54,688 bases of DNA from Candidatus Izemoplasma sp. (GCA_029939945.1 JAOZRX010000008.1:1-54688); one strand, 5' to 3'; counted from the first letter of the stretch, positions 1 to 9,722 are shown. Numbers and translations are program-made. Notes: generated by a model not told the origin, from the letters alone.

Positions 1-252
1 ACAAATGATTTAGCAGTGAATGCTTTAAAAGCAATGGAAGGTAGAAATGCTGTTTTATTAGCTAACCATGGTATTAACTGTGCAGGTGGTAATATGATGA
101 CTGCATTTGCCAATACTGAACAATTAGAATTTGTCTGCGAATGTTATATCAGAGCTAGATCAGCTGGAACACCTGTAATTATTTCAGACCATTTCATGGA
201 TGAGATGTTAGAAAAAGCATCAGGATATGGTCAAAAAGTAGAAAAAAAGTAG
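1..252 (+). CDS. class II aldolase/adducin family protein, C-terminal part (5' truncated by window edge)
   Basis: Frame open from base 1 (TNDLAVNALKAMEGRNAVLLANHGINCAGG...); 'NAVLLANHG' is typical of the class II aldolase/fuculose-1-P aldolase fold. Confidence 0.8.
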   Translation, partial: TNDLAVNALKAMEGRNAVLLANHGINCAGGNMMTAFANTEQLEFVCECYIRARSAGTPVIISDHFMDEMLEKASGYGQKVEKK

Positions 253-265
253 AAGGTGAATTATT

Positions 266-1027
266 ATGATTCCTTATTTAAGAAGAAAAAAATTAATTGA
301 ATATATAGAAAGAAAAGAAATTGCATATATAAGTAATTTAGCAAAACATGCAAACACTTCTGAAGCAACTATAAGAAGAGATTTAAAATCACTAGAAGAA
401 GAAGGAATAATTGAAATTCTTCAAGGTGGTGCTGCTAAATTCATTGAAAACGAAGGTGTAAAAACAGCAAACGAAAGAATGGACTATAAAAAGGAAGAAA
501 AAAGCAAGTTAGGTGCCTATGGAGCCACTCTTGTCTCTCATGGAGAATTTATTTTTATTGGTCCTGGAACAACTGAGAACTGGATGATAAAGCATTTAGT
601 TGGGAAAGAAGTTACTGTTGTTACAAATGGTATTATTCACATTGAGAAGTTATTAAACCATGGTATCGATGTAATTCTTGTTGGTGGGAAGCTTAACAGA
701 AAAAATTGGTTTGTTTCTTGTGAAATTGCAATGAATCAAATAGAAGATATGAATTTCGATAAATGTTTTTTAGGCGGGTTGGGTATTTCTGAAGAAAAAG
801 GAGTCTCAACTTCTACTAGTTCACTGGCAAACTTTAATAAAAAAATAATGAAGAGATCTAAGAAGAATATTCTTCTTGTTGATTCAACTAAATTAGGAAA
901 AATCTCTAGATATTCATTTGGTGAAATTGACGAGTTTGATAGAATTCTTTGTATAGGTGATGTTTACTCTAAATTAGAAAATAAAGAGAATGTGACAAAT
1001 ATTGAACCAAATTACAAAAATTCTTAA
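266..1027 (+). CDS. DeoR/GlpR family transcriptional regulator
   Basis: N-terminal DeoR HTH (RKKLIEYIERKEIAYISNLAKHANTSEATIRRDLKSLEEEGII...GGA) and DeoR C-terminal sensor-like domain. Confidence 0.9.
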   Translation: MIPYLRRKKLIEYIERKEIAYISNLAKHANTSEATIRRDLKSLEEEGIIEILQGGAAKFIENEGVKTANERMDYKKEEKSKLGAYGATLVSHGEFIFIGPGTTENWMIKHLVGKEVTVVTNGIIHIEKLLNHGIDVILVGGKLNRKNWFVSCEIAMNQIEDMNFDKCFLGGLGISEEKGVSTSTSSLANFNKKIMKRSKKNILLVDSTKLGKISRYSFGEIDEFDRILCIGDVYSKLENKENVTNIEPNYKNS

Positions 1028-1098
1028 TAAGTGACTGAAAACTGCAAAAATATGAAATAATTTGACAATTAAAAAAATAAAAATAAAAGGAGAAAGAA

Positions 1099-2148
1099 AT
1101 GAAAAAATTATTAGGTATTTTAAGTGTTGTGTTTGTAGTAGTTTTATTAGTGGGTTGTGGAGGATCTGATGATTCAGACACGAAAAGAATCGCATTTATT
1201 ACAGATCCTGTAGGAACAAATCCGTTCCTAACTCAAGCAACTGAAAAGTTAGAAGAGATTTATAACGCAGGGACTTACGACATGGAGTATTCAATTATGG
1301 AATCTCAAGATTCTGGTGCATGGCTAGATAATGTTAGAGCTGCAGTAGAAGAGGATTATGATCTCATAATTGCAATTGGATGGCAAGCATGGGATCCAAT
1401 GAATGAAATCGCAGATCAATATCCAGATGCAGCTGAGTATGTTTGTATTGATACTGACTGTGCAAATGACAACATTAAATCAATTACATTTAATGCTGCA
1501 GAAGGTGCTTATTTAATTGGTGCTATGGCTGCATTAGTAGTTGACGAATTAGGTTTTCCTGAAGGTCCAATTGGTGCAGTTCATGCGAATCCAGGACAAG
1601 GTTCATTCCCTTGGAGATTTGGTCTTATGGAAGGTGCTCATTACATTAATTCTGATTTAGAAATGGATGACTTTATCTTTAACTATACTAGTTCATATTC
1701 AGATGCTGCATTAGCAAAAGAATTGGCTTTAGGTCAATATGCTCAAGGTGCAAGATTTATTAATGGTGCTTCAGCAGTTGCTGACTTCGGTACATTTGAA
1801 GCTGCATTAGAAAAAGGATTCTATACATCAGGGCAAGATGCTGATAGAACTAATCCTGACAATCCTTATATCTTAAGTACACAAGTTAAATATACTGGTG
1901 TTGTAACAGAAAATATCGTTGATGAATTCTTTTCTGAAACTGGAATCATTACAGGTCATACTGAATTAGGACTTGCTGATGATGTTGTTGGTGCTATTTA
2001 CATTACAGATGATGGAACCAATCCTAGAAACTCTGCCATTTTAACAGACGAAATGATCGTTATCTTAAGAGAATTAGCTGAAAAAATTAGAAGTGGTGAA
2101 CTCGTTGTAACAGTACCATTAGAAGAAGACTATATTTTTGGAGAATAA
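1099..2148 (+). CDS. BMP family (PnrA/nucleoside-type) substrate-binding lipoprotein
   Basis: Signal peptide with lipobox (LLVGCGG); BMP-like domain; followed by ATPase and two permeases. Confidence 0.85.
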   Translation: MKKLLGILSVVFVVVLLVGCGGSDDSDTKRIAFITDPVGTNPFLTQATEKLEEIYNAGTYDMEYSIMESQDSGAWLDNVRAAVEEDYDLIIAIGWQAWDPMNEIADQYPDAAEYVCIDTDCANDNIKSITFNAAEGAYLIGAMAALVVDELGFPEGPIGAVHANPGQGSFPWRFGLMEGAHYINSDLEMDDFIFNYTSSYSDAALAKELALGQYAQGARFINGASAVADFGTFEAALEKGFYTSGQDADRTNPDNPYILSTQVKYTGVVTENIVDEFFSETGIITGHTELGLADDVVGAIYITDDGTNPRNSAILTDEMIVILRELAEKIRSGELVVTVPLEEDYIFGE

Positions 2149-2165
2149 CTAAAACAAGAAAATTA

Positions 2166-2203
2166 GAAAGTCAAATGATATTATCTTATTTCATTTGGCT
2201 TTC
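2166..2203 (+). terminator. Intercistronic hairpin between binding protein and ATPase (attenuator-like)
   Basis: GAAAGTCAAATGA ... TCATTTGGCTTTC, 13-bp arms with one G-U pair. Confidence 0.6.
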
Positions 2204-2223
2204 AATATTTGTGGAGGAATACT

Positions 2224-3726
2224 ATGTTCTTAAGAATGGAAAATATATACAAGAAGTATGGGAGTTTGTATGCAAATAAAGATGTAGGATTAACTTTGAA
2301 AAAAGGTGAAATCTTAGCTTTAGTAGGAGAAAATGGAGCTGGGAAGACAACGATAATGAAAGTTCTTTATGGATTAGTAAAACCTGATTCTGGAGATATA
2401 TTTATTAATGACAAAAAAGTAGATATCACCAATCCTAGAGCAGCAATAAAACATGGGATTGGTATGGTTCAACAACATTTTATGTTGTTTGATGAATTTA
2501 CCGTTATGGAAAATATAGTGTACGGAAGAGAACCTAGAGGAAAATTATTTTTTGATGTTAAGAAAGCAAAACAAGATGTAATTAATCTTGGAAAAAAATA
2601 TGAATTACCACTTGATCCAGATAGAGGTTTAAATGGAATGCCTGTTGGATTGAAGCAAAGAGTTGAAATATTGAAAGTACTTTATCAAGATACTGATATT
2701 ATCATTTTTGATGAACCAACAGCGGTTTTAACTCCACAAGAGGTAACTGAGTTACTTAAAACAATGAAATCACTTGCTGCAATAGGAAAAAGCATAATTC
2801 TTATTACCCATAAATTGAATGAAGTTATGGAAGTTGCTGATAGAGCATTAGTTATGCGTGAAGGTGAGAAAGTTGGAGATGTGCTAGTTAAAGATACTTC
2901 AATTAAAGAACTATCGTATTTAATGGTTGGACGCCATATTCCTAATAGAAAAGTTCCAAAAGTTAAAGTAGGACAAACTGTTTTTGAGACTAAAAATCTT
3001 AGTATTGTCAAAAAAGATGTGGCAATTTTAGATGACGTAAGTATTAATGTTAAACGAGGAGAGATTGTCGGAATAGCAGGAGTATCTGGTAACGGACAAT
3101 CAGAATTAGTTGAGGCTGTATTTGGGTTGAAAAAGAGTACCAGTGGAAACGTGATAATAAATGGAGTAGATGTCACTAATACAACTATTCATAATGTTAG
3201 AGACAACGGAGTTGCTTTAGTACCTGAAGATAGAAATATACATGGTTCTGCGGCAATGGCAACTTTAACTGAAAACTCGATAATGGGATACTATCATCTT
3301 GATGGATTTTCAAAATACGGTGTTATTGACTATAAAGCTTCAGAAGAATTTACTAAAGAATTAATTAATGAATTTGATGTTGCATCAAGTTCTACTAAAC
3401 AATTGATGAATTCTCTTTCTGGTGGGAATGTACAAAAGCTTATTCTAGCTAGAGAAATAAATCATAAAAGTCCATTTCTAATAGTCGCTGAGCCAACAAG
3501 AGGTGTTGATATTGGAGCAATGGAGTTTATTCATAAAGAATTAATTCAAAAAAGAACTAACGGAGATGGAGTATTATTAATATCTTCTGAATTGACTGAA
3601 ATATTAGATTTATCTGATCGAATTTACGTTATATTTGAGGGCCAAATAAAAGGTGAATTTACTAGAGAAAATGCAACAAAAGAAGAAATAGGATTCTTAA
3701 TGTTAGGAGGTAATTCAATTGAATAA
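2224..3726 (+). CDS. ABC transporter ATP-binding protein, duplicated ATPase (nucleoside/BMP importer)
   Basis: Two Walker A/signature sets (GENGAGKTT; LSGGNVQKLILARE); RBS GGAGG before ATG 2224 (ORF track begins at upstream TTG). Confidence 0.9.
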   Translation: MFLRMENIYKKYGSLYANKDVGLTLKKGEILALVGENGAGKTTIMKVLYGLVKPDSGDIFINDKKVDITNPRAAIKHGIGMVQQHFMLFDEFTVMENIVYGREPRGKLFFDVKKAKQDVINLGKKYELPLDPDRGLNGMPVGLKQRVEILKVLYQDTDIIIFDEPTAVLTPQEVTELLKTMKSLAAIGKSIILITHKLNEVMEVADRALVMREGEKVGDVLVKDTSIKELSYLMVGRHIPNRKVPKVKVGQTVFETKNLSIVKKDVAILDDVSINVKRGEIVGIAGVSGNGQSELVEAVFGLKKSTSGNVIINGVDVTNTTIHNVRDNGVALVPEDRNIHGSAAMATLTENSIMGYYHLDGFSKYGVIDYKASEEFTKELINEFDVASSSTKQLMNSLSGGNVQKLILAREINHKSPFLIVAEPTRGVDIGAMEFIHKELIQKRTNGDGVLLISSELTEILDLSDRIYVIFEGQIKGEFTRENATKEEIGFLMLGGNSIE

Positions 3727-4804
3727 ATACTATAAGAAAACTCTTAACTTACTAGAACCTTTAAAGCAACCTGCAATGGCTATTGGATTTGCCTTCATTG
3801 TTGGTGCGATTGTAATGCTTTTTACAGGTGCTAACCCAATAGAAGTATATGGAATTATGTTTAAAGGAGCTTTTAGTAGTCAGTTTTATCTTTCAGCTAC
3901 ATTTGCAAAGGCTACACCAATTATTCTTACTGGATTAGGTGCCTCAGTAGCATGGAGAGCAAATTGTTTCGCAATTGGTGGAGAAGGTCAAATGATTTTT
4001 GGTGCATTAACAGCAGCATTAATAGCAATATATTTACCTGGACCATTATGGATTAGAATAATCATTTCAATGATAGGTGGAGTTGCTGTAGGTGGCGGAA
4101 TGTCACTATTTTCAGCATATTTATTTGATAAACTTCAAATGTCATTGTCAATATCAACATTGATGATGAATTATTCTTCAAAGTTTCTAGCAATGGGACT
4201 AGTTGTAATGTTCTTTTTAGATACAACATCAACTGGAGGAATGCTTAAACAAACCAAACAAATTCCTGAAGGAATGAGGTTTCCAAGAGTAAATGCAGAT
4301 TATGCTTTAACAATAGGATTCTTTATAGCCGTTATTATTGTATTATTAGTTTGGTTTTTACTGAATAAGACTAAATATGGATATGAGTCAAAAATGACTG
4401 GATATAATCCAGAATTTTCTAGATTCGGAGGAATAAATGCAAAGAGAATAATGTACTTATCACTATTTATTAGTGGTGTATTAAGTGCTTTTGCAGGAGT
4501 GTCTGAAGTATACGGAACGTATTTTAGATACGTATCGGGTTCTTTGGTTAGTGGTGGTACAGCATGGATTGGATTAAATGCAGCATTAATCTCTGCTTAT
4601 AACCCAATTGGAGTATTAATATCTTCTATAATCTTAGCGAGTATCCAAACTGGTGGAACTGCAATTTCAAGATTTACTGATGTTCCTCTTGAAATTTCAC
4701 AAATTTTACAAGGGTGTATTACTCTATTTATTTCTGCGAAGATTATAATAAAATGGAGAAGAAAGAAAAAGTTAATAAAAGTTGTAGAAGAAGGAGGAAA
4801 CTAA
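3719..4804 (+). CDS. ABC transporter permease (BMP/nucleoside type)
   Basis: Multi-TM protein, overlaps ATPase stop; BPD_transp_2-like. Confidence 0.9.
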   Translation: MNKYYKKTLNLLEPLKQPAMAIGFAFIVGAIVMLFTGANPIEVYGIMFKGAFSSQFYLSATFAKATPIILTGLGASVAWRANCFAIGGEGQMIFGALTAALIAIYLPGPLWIRIIISMIGGVAVGGGMSLFSAYLFDKLQMSLSISTLMMNYSSKFLAMGLVVMFFLDTTSTGGMLKQTKQIPEGMRFPRVNADYALTIGFFIAVIIVLLVWFLLNKTKYGYESKMTGYNPEFSRFGGINAKRIMYLSLFISGVLSAFAGVSEVYGTYFRYVSGSLVSGGTAWIGLNAALISAYNPIGVLISSIILASIQTGGTAISRFTDVPLEISQILQGCITLFISAKIIIKWRRKKKLIKVVEEGGN

Positions 4805-4805
4805 T

Positions 4806-5738
4806 ATGATAATGGCAATGGTAATCGATATTGAGTTTATTGCACATATTTTAAATTCTACATTTAGATTAATGACACCAATTTTATTTGTTGCATTAGG
4901 ATCAGCCTTGTGTAATAGAGTGTTTATATTTAATATTGGACTTGAGGGTATGATGTTAACTGGTGCATTCTTTGCAATAGTTGCAAATTATTACACTCAC
5001 AGTGTGATTATTTCATTATTAGCTGCAATGTTTTCAGCAGGATTAGTTGCTTGGGTTGCAGGAATATTCATGGTTAAATTTAAAGGTGCAATGTTAGTAG
5101 TAGGAATTTCAGTTAACATTTTAATGTTAGGTGCAACCACCTTCTTAATGCAAATTATATTCGGAGTTAAAGGAGCATTTGTTGATACTTCATTAGTTTC
5201 GATTCCTAAAGTAAATGTAGAATTCTTAAGAAATGTTCCATTTTTCTACACGTTGTTAGGTTCATTAACTTATTTAGATTATTTTGCAGTAGTTTTAGCT
5301 GTAATTCTTTATTACTATATGTTTAGAACCGTATCAGGATTTAGATTACGTTCAATAGGATTTAATAAAGAAGCTGCAAATAGTATCGGTATCAATGCTG
5401 ATCGAATTCAAATTGGAGCAATAACTTTCTCAGGAATTTTATCAGGTTTAGGAGGAGCATTGCTGTCAATGGGTGCTGTTACAATGTTTATTCAAAACAT
5501 TACTTCAGGACGAGGATTTATGGCTATGGCAGCTGGAGCACTAGGGTCAGCTCATCCAATTGGAGTTGTATTTGCAAGTACATTCTTTGGACTAGCTCAA
5601 ACATTGAGCAACATATTTGATACACAAATAATTAGTAGTGAATTTATGAAGGCAATACCATACTTAGCTACGATAGTAGCACTAGGTATATTTAATTATA
5701 CAAAAATTAAAAGAGGCGGTAGAATTAATAATATATAG
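4806..5738 (+). CDS. ABC transporter permease (BMP/nucleoside type, second subunit)
   Basis: Multi-TM protein directly downstream of the first permease; BPD_transp_2-like. Confidence 0.9.
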   Translation: MIMAMVIDIEFIAHILNSTFRLMTPILFVALGSALCNRVFIFNIGLEGMMLTGAFFAIVANYYTHSVIISLLAAMFSAGLVAWVAGIFMVKFKGAMLVVGISVNILMLGATTFLMQIIFGVKGAFVDTSLVSIPKVNVEFLRNVPFFYTLLGSLTYLDYFAVVLAVILYYYMFRTVSGFRLRSIGFNKEAANSIGINADRIQIGAITFSGILSGLGGALLSMGAVTMFIQNITSGRGFMAMAAGALGSAHPIGVVFASTFFGLAQTLSNIFDTQIISSEFMKAIPYLATIVALGIFNYTKIKRGGRINNI

Positions 5739-5770
5739 AATTAATATGTATATTATTTGTGGAGGTAAAA

Positions 5771-7084
5771 ATGAAAATACTATTTGAGAAAGCAGATATC
5801 CTTTTTGGAGATAATTTAGATGTTATTTTTAATGGGTATTTAGGAATTCAAGATGATAAGATTATTTATGTAGGTGAGGATAAACCTACACAAAAGTATG
5901 ATGTAGTAAAAGACATGAGTGACAAATTGTTAATGCCTGGACTATTCAATAGTCATTCGCATGCTGCAATGACACTACTTAGAGGCGTTGGAACTGGATT
6001 TCCGTTACAAGAATGGTTGTTTGATAATGTAATACCTATTGAAGATAAACTTGTACCAAATGATATTAGAGTTGGAAATCAATTAGCAATTATGGAAATG
6101 ATTTCGACTGGTACAGTTTCATTCTCTGATATGTATGTTTATCCTGTTGAACAAATAAAAGCAGTGATGGATGCAAAAATGAAGATTAATATATGTCGCC
6201 CAATTCTAGCTTTTACTCCAGAGGATTTTCCAGAGAAGAATGAACGATTTATCGAGTCACTATGGCTGTATGATAACTATCATAATCATGATGATGGTCG
6301 CATAAGAATTGATCTTGGGATTCATGCTGAATATACTTCAACAGAAGATTCTGTAAGGGCGTATGCAGTTGAAGCAAAGAAGAGAAATGCAAATATACAT
6401 GTTCATGTTTCTGAGACAATAAAAGAACACAATGAGTGTAAGGAAAAATATGGTAAAACACCTACTAAATGGTTAAAAGATTTAGGCATCTTAGAAACAC
6501 AGAGTCAGTTTGCTCATGGTGTATGTTTAGAAGATGAAGATTTAAATATTATAAAAGAAAAAGGAATTACAATCGTACATAATCCAAGTAGCAATATGAA
6601 ACTTGGAAGTGGATTTGCTAGAATAAGTAAAATGCATGATATGGGTATCAATGTATCTTTAGGAACTGATGGAGCTGCATCAAACAATAATCTAAATATG
6701 TTTGAGGAAATGCATTTAGCTGCCATTATTCATAAAGGAAATCAAAATGATCCTACAATTCTACCCTCAAAAACTGTAATCAAGATGGCTACAGTAAATG
6801 GAGCTAGAATGCAAGGGAGATTGGATACCGGTGTTATTAAAACAGGATTCAAAGCTGATATTATTGCAATTGATTTTAATAAACCACATTTAATTCCAAA
6901 CATAAATTATTTAGATTCAATTATTTACTCCGCTCAAGGGTCAGATGTTTGTATGACAATGATAGATGGCTTTATAGTATATGAAGATGGAAAATTCAAA
7001 ACAATTGACGAAGAACAAACTTACAATGAAGTAAGAGAAATTACGGAAAGATTATATGAGGTGTATGATGGAAAGAAAAGATAA
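5771..7084 (+). CDS. amidohydrolase family, MTA/SAH (5'-deoxyadenosine) deaminase-like
   Basis: PGLFNSHSHAAMTLLRG metal motif, HVSET, GTDGAASNNN; ATG 5771 preceded by GGAGG. Confidence 0.85.
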   Translation: MKILFEKADILFGDNLDVIFNGYLGIQDDKIIYVGEDKPTQKYDVVKDMSDKLLMPGLFNSHSHAAMTLLRGVGTGFPLQEWLFDNVIPIEDKLVPNDIRVGNQLAIMEMISTGTVSFSDMYVYPVEQIKAVMDAKMKINICRPILAFTPEDFPEKNERFIESLWLYDNYHNHDDGRIRIDLGIHAEYTSTEDSVRAYAVEAKKRNANIHVHVSETIKEHNECKEKYGKTPTKWLKDLGILETQSQFAHGVCLEDEDLNIIKEKGITIVHNPSSNMKLGSGFARISKMHDMGINVSLGTDGAASNNNLNMFEEMHLAAIIHKGNQNDPTILPSKTVIKMATVNGARMQGRLDTGVIKTGFKADIIAIDFNKPHLIPNINYLDSIIYSAQGSDVCMTMIDGFIVYEDGKFKTIDEEQTYNEVREITERLYEVYDGKKR

Positions 7085-8123
7085 AGGACTTGCATTTTTA
7101 TTACGATATGAAAATGTTGCATGGTATGAAAACGGTGAGGTAAGAATATTAGATAGAAGAGTTTATCCAACAAAAATATCATTTGTAACTTGTAAAACAC
7201 ATTTAGAAGTTAAACAGGCTATAACGGATATGGTAACGCAAAGCGCTGGACCATATACTGCTGCAACTATGGGTGTTGCTTTGGCAGCTTACGAATGTAG
7301 AGATTTATCTAAGAATGAGCAAAAAGCATATATACAAAAAGCTGCAGATTCGATTTCACTTGCTAGACCTACTACTGTTGTTAGAATGAAAAAATTATGT
7401 AATAGATCAGCAAAAATTGCATTTCAAGCTATTGATGATGGAGTAGACGTATCTCAAGCAGTTGTAGATAATTCAGTTAACTTCAATAATCTTAGATATG
7501 CAAAAATGGAAAAGGCTGCTGAGTATTTAGTAGATATGTTTCCCAAAAAAGGAAAAGTAATGACACAATGCTATGGTGAGACAATTGTTGGAATGATGTG
7601 TAAAATTGTTAAAAAGAGAAATTTAGATATTAAATTCTTTGTTCCTGAAACTAGACCATATTTCCAAGGAGCAAAACTTACAGCTAGTGTCATATCTGAA
7701 ATGGGATTTGACACAACCTTGATTACCGATAATATGGTTGCATTTGTTATGCAACAAGAAAAAATTGACTTAATTACTTCAGCAGCTGATGCCATCTGTC
7801 TTGATGGTCATGTATGTAACAAGATAGGTACATTTCAATATGCAATAGTTGCAAAAAGTATGGGAATTCCATATTTTGCAACTGGAGGTCCTGATAAAGG
7901 ACATCCAACTGTAGATACTATTGAAATTGAAATGAGAGATCCAGAATACGTTTTGCAAGCAATGGGTGTTAGGACAGCAAGAGAAGGTGTAAAAGGATAC
8001 TATCCTTCATTTGATATAACTCCTCCACACTTGGTATCTGGTATTGTTACTGATAAAGGGATTTTCTCACCATATGATTTAGAAAGATATTTTGAGTTTT
8101 CTGATGACGGTGTAGTTGCATAG
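7065..8123 (+). CDS. eIF-2B alpha/beta/delta-like protein related to MtnA sugar-phosphate isomerases
   Basis: Contains TQCYGE and ADAICLDGHVCNKIGT, resembling the catalytic-Cys and NKIGT regions of the MtnA/R15P isomerase/eIF2B superfamily. Confidence 0.75.
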   Translation: MMERKDKGLAFLLRYENVAWYENGEVRILDRRVYPTKISFVTCKTHLEVKQAITDMVTQSAGPYTAATMGVALAAYECRDLSKNEQKAYIQKAADSISLARPTTVVRMKKLCNRSAKIAFQAIDDGVDVSQAVVDNSVNFNNLRYAKMEKAAEYLVDMFPKKGKVMTQCYGETIVGMMCKIVKKRNLDIKFFVPETRPYFQGAKLTASVISEMGFDTTLITDNMVAFVMQQEKIDLITSAADAICLDGHVCNKIGTFQYAIVAKSMGIPYFATGGPDKGHPTVDTIEIEMRDPEYVLQAMGVRTAREGVKGYYPSFDITPPHLVSGIVTDKGIFSPYDLERYFEFSDDGVVA

Positions 8124-8212
8124 TTTGTAAATATATAGATCTTCTCGCATCACCATGATTTGGAGATGCTTAAGATATAATGCTAATTGATTTTTTTTGT
8201 TTACCCTTCGAA

Positions 8213-8245
8213 AAAGAAATGAGATAATTCTCATTTCTTTTTTTT
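8213..8245. terminator. Bidirectional intrinsic terminator
   Basis: AAAGAAATGAGA-taat-TCTCATTTCTTT followed by T-run; between convergent genes. Confidence 0.8.
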
Positions 8246-8278
8246 GATTCTTATATGAATATGAAAAAGGACAAAATT

Positions 8279-8311
8279 AATTGTCCTATAATTGTCCTAT
8301 AATTGTCTTAT
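8279..8311. repeat. Three tandem 11-bp units overlapping the MFS gene 3' end
   Basis: aattgtcctat / aattgtcctat / aattgtcttat. Confidence 0.8.
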
Positions 8312-9544
8312 ATGTTTGTTAGATGATGCTAGTAAACCAGTAACAAAGATTGAAACTGCAGCAATATAGAAAATAACCATAATACCAAAGTTATCTATTA
8401 CTACTCCAGCAAGACCTATAGCTATTGGTGTTAATCCGTTTGATATTGTACCAATTACACTGGAAACACGACCTAGCATCTCTTTATTAACTGTTTTCAT
8501 AACTGCTACATTGAATGGAATATTTACCATTCCATTGAATACTCCCATTATTAGGATTGAGACGGCACTAATAACTATAAATACCCAAAATGGAATTTGT
8601 CCACCAACTATAAAGTGAGTTCCTATAACGAAGACAGAAAACGATATGGCCATACCATATAATCCTTTAATAATTATCGGACTTACACGCTTTCTTTGAG
8701 CTACGGAACCCAAAACTATACTAGTAATGATTATACCAATTGGGTAAAACGAATTTAGTATTGAAAGATATATGGGTTCTTTTTCTAATTCAATCGCAAA
8801 TAAATATGGCAATCCGTTAACAACAACCGGTGCTGTAAAGAAGTTTAATAATGATGCAACCACAACAAGCATAAGTATTGGTTTTAATTTTAATAGATAA
8901 AAGAATCCGTCTTTAATATCAACAACAATTGTTTTAAACGACATACTTACTTTCTCAAGTTGTGTTTTTAATTGAATAAACATCTCACTGAATCCAGACA
9001 ATATAAAACTTACTCCATTTATAATGAATATCCACTCAATATCTAGAAAAGAGTATATAGCTCCACCAATTATTGAACCAAGAATCATGTATAATGCAAA
9101 CATCCCTTGTGATAATGAACTAGATTGTTGTAATTGATTTTCCTGCAAAATATGAGGAGGTAAACTTCCTGCAGCTGGATTGAATAGTGCACCATTGATT
9201 CCTAAAATAATACTTGTAGAAAACAAAATGATAAGTGTTATTGTTAAACTAATTCCAGACAAAATAGCAAAACCAGCAATAACAACACTAATTCCTCTAA
9301 TATAATCAGTCATCCATACCACTTTTACTTTGTCAAGTCTATCTACAATAGCTCCACCAAATGGTGCTAAGACGAAGTATACTAACCCACTAGTTGCTAG
9401 ATATATCCCAGCCATTGTTGGTGTAGCTATTTCATATATATAATAACTTATAGCAAAATTATAAACATGAGAACCTAGGTTAGAAACAACACTACCTAGG
9501 AATAGTAGTAAATAATTCTTGTTTTTTAACACATTTTCACCCAT
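8297..9544 (-). CDS. MFS transporter, drug-exporter-like
   Basis: 12-TM-like 415 aa with MFS features (FGGAIVDRLDKVKVVWMTDYIRG). Confidence 0.85.
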   Translation of the reverse strand: MGENVLKNKNYLLLFLGSVVSNLGSHVYNFAISYYIYEIATPTMAGIYLATSGLVYFVLAPFGGAIVDRLDKVKVVWMTDYIRGISVVIAGFAILSGISLTITLIILFSTSIILGINGALFNPAAGSLPPHILQENQLQQSSSLSQGMFALYMILGSIIGGAIYSFLDIEWIFIINGVSFILSGFSEMFIQLKTQLEKVSMSFKTIVVDIKDGFFYLLKLKPILMLVVVASLLNFFTAPVVVNGLPYLFAIELEKEPIYLSILNSFYPIGIIITSIVLGSVAQRKRVSPIIIKGLYGMAISFSVFVIGTHFIVGGQIPFWVFIVISAVSILIMGVFNGMVNIPFNVAVMKTVNKEMLGRVSSVIGTISNGLTPIAIGLAGVVIDNFGIMVIFYIAAVSIFVTGLLASSNKHIRQL

Positions 9545-9570
9545 TTTATATCCTCCAGAATTTACTTTAC

Positions 9571-9620
9571 TGTGTACTGCACATTAGAATATTATCATAT
9601 TATTGTGCGTTACACAATAA
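9571..9620 (-). promoter_or_regulatory. MFS promoter with two TGTG-N5-CACA operator-like sites
   Basis: Minus-strand TTGTGT-N17-TAATAT (-35 at 9612-9617, -10 at 9589-9594); inverted repeats at 9571-9583 and 9600-9620. Confidence 0.5.
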
Positions 9621-9682
9621 CTATTTTCTTTTTTTTCAGTAATATACTTTTTATAACCCATTTCTTTCACTTATCTATATAC

Positions 9683-9722
9683 AAAGAGACTATGATATAC
9701 TAATTTTATCATAGTTTCTTTT
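9683..9722 (-). terminator. Hairpin terminator downstream of the decayed gene pair
   Basis: AAAGAGACTATGATA ... TATCATAGTTTCTTT, 15-bp arms with a single G-U pair. Confidence 0.6.

Noticed and set aside
1028-1098. Riboswitch (for example purine) upstream of the BMP-like importer
   Set aside because: The interval is short and AT-rich with no paired elements or conserved cores that I can recognise.
969-1195. Overlapping minus-strand ORFs (70-73 aa) and many similar short antisense ORFs in the track
   Set aside because: They lie antisense to clear genes, have low-complexity F/I/L/S composition and no plausible RBS; expected by chance in AT-rich DNA.
2685-3176. 163-aa minus-strand ORF inside the ABC ATPase gene
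   Set aside because: Antisense to a well-conserved ATPase domain; composition typical of antisense translation.
8279-8311. 11-bp tandem units as an operator array
   Set aside because: They overlap the 3' end of the MFS coding region, far from a promoter; more likely simple slippage.
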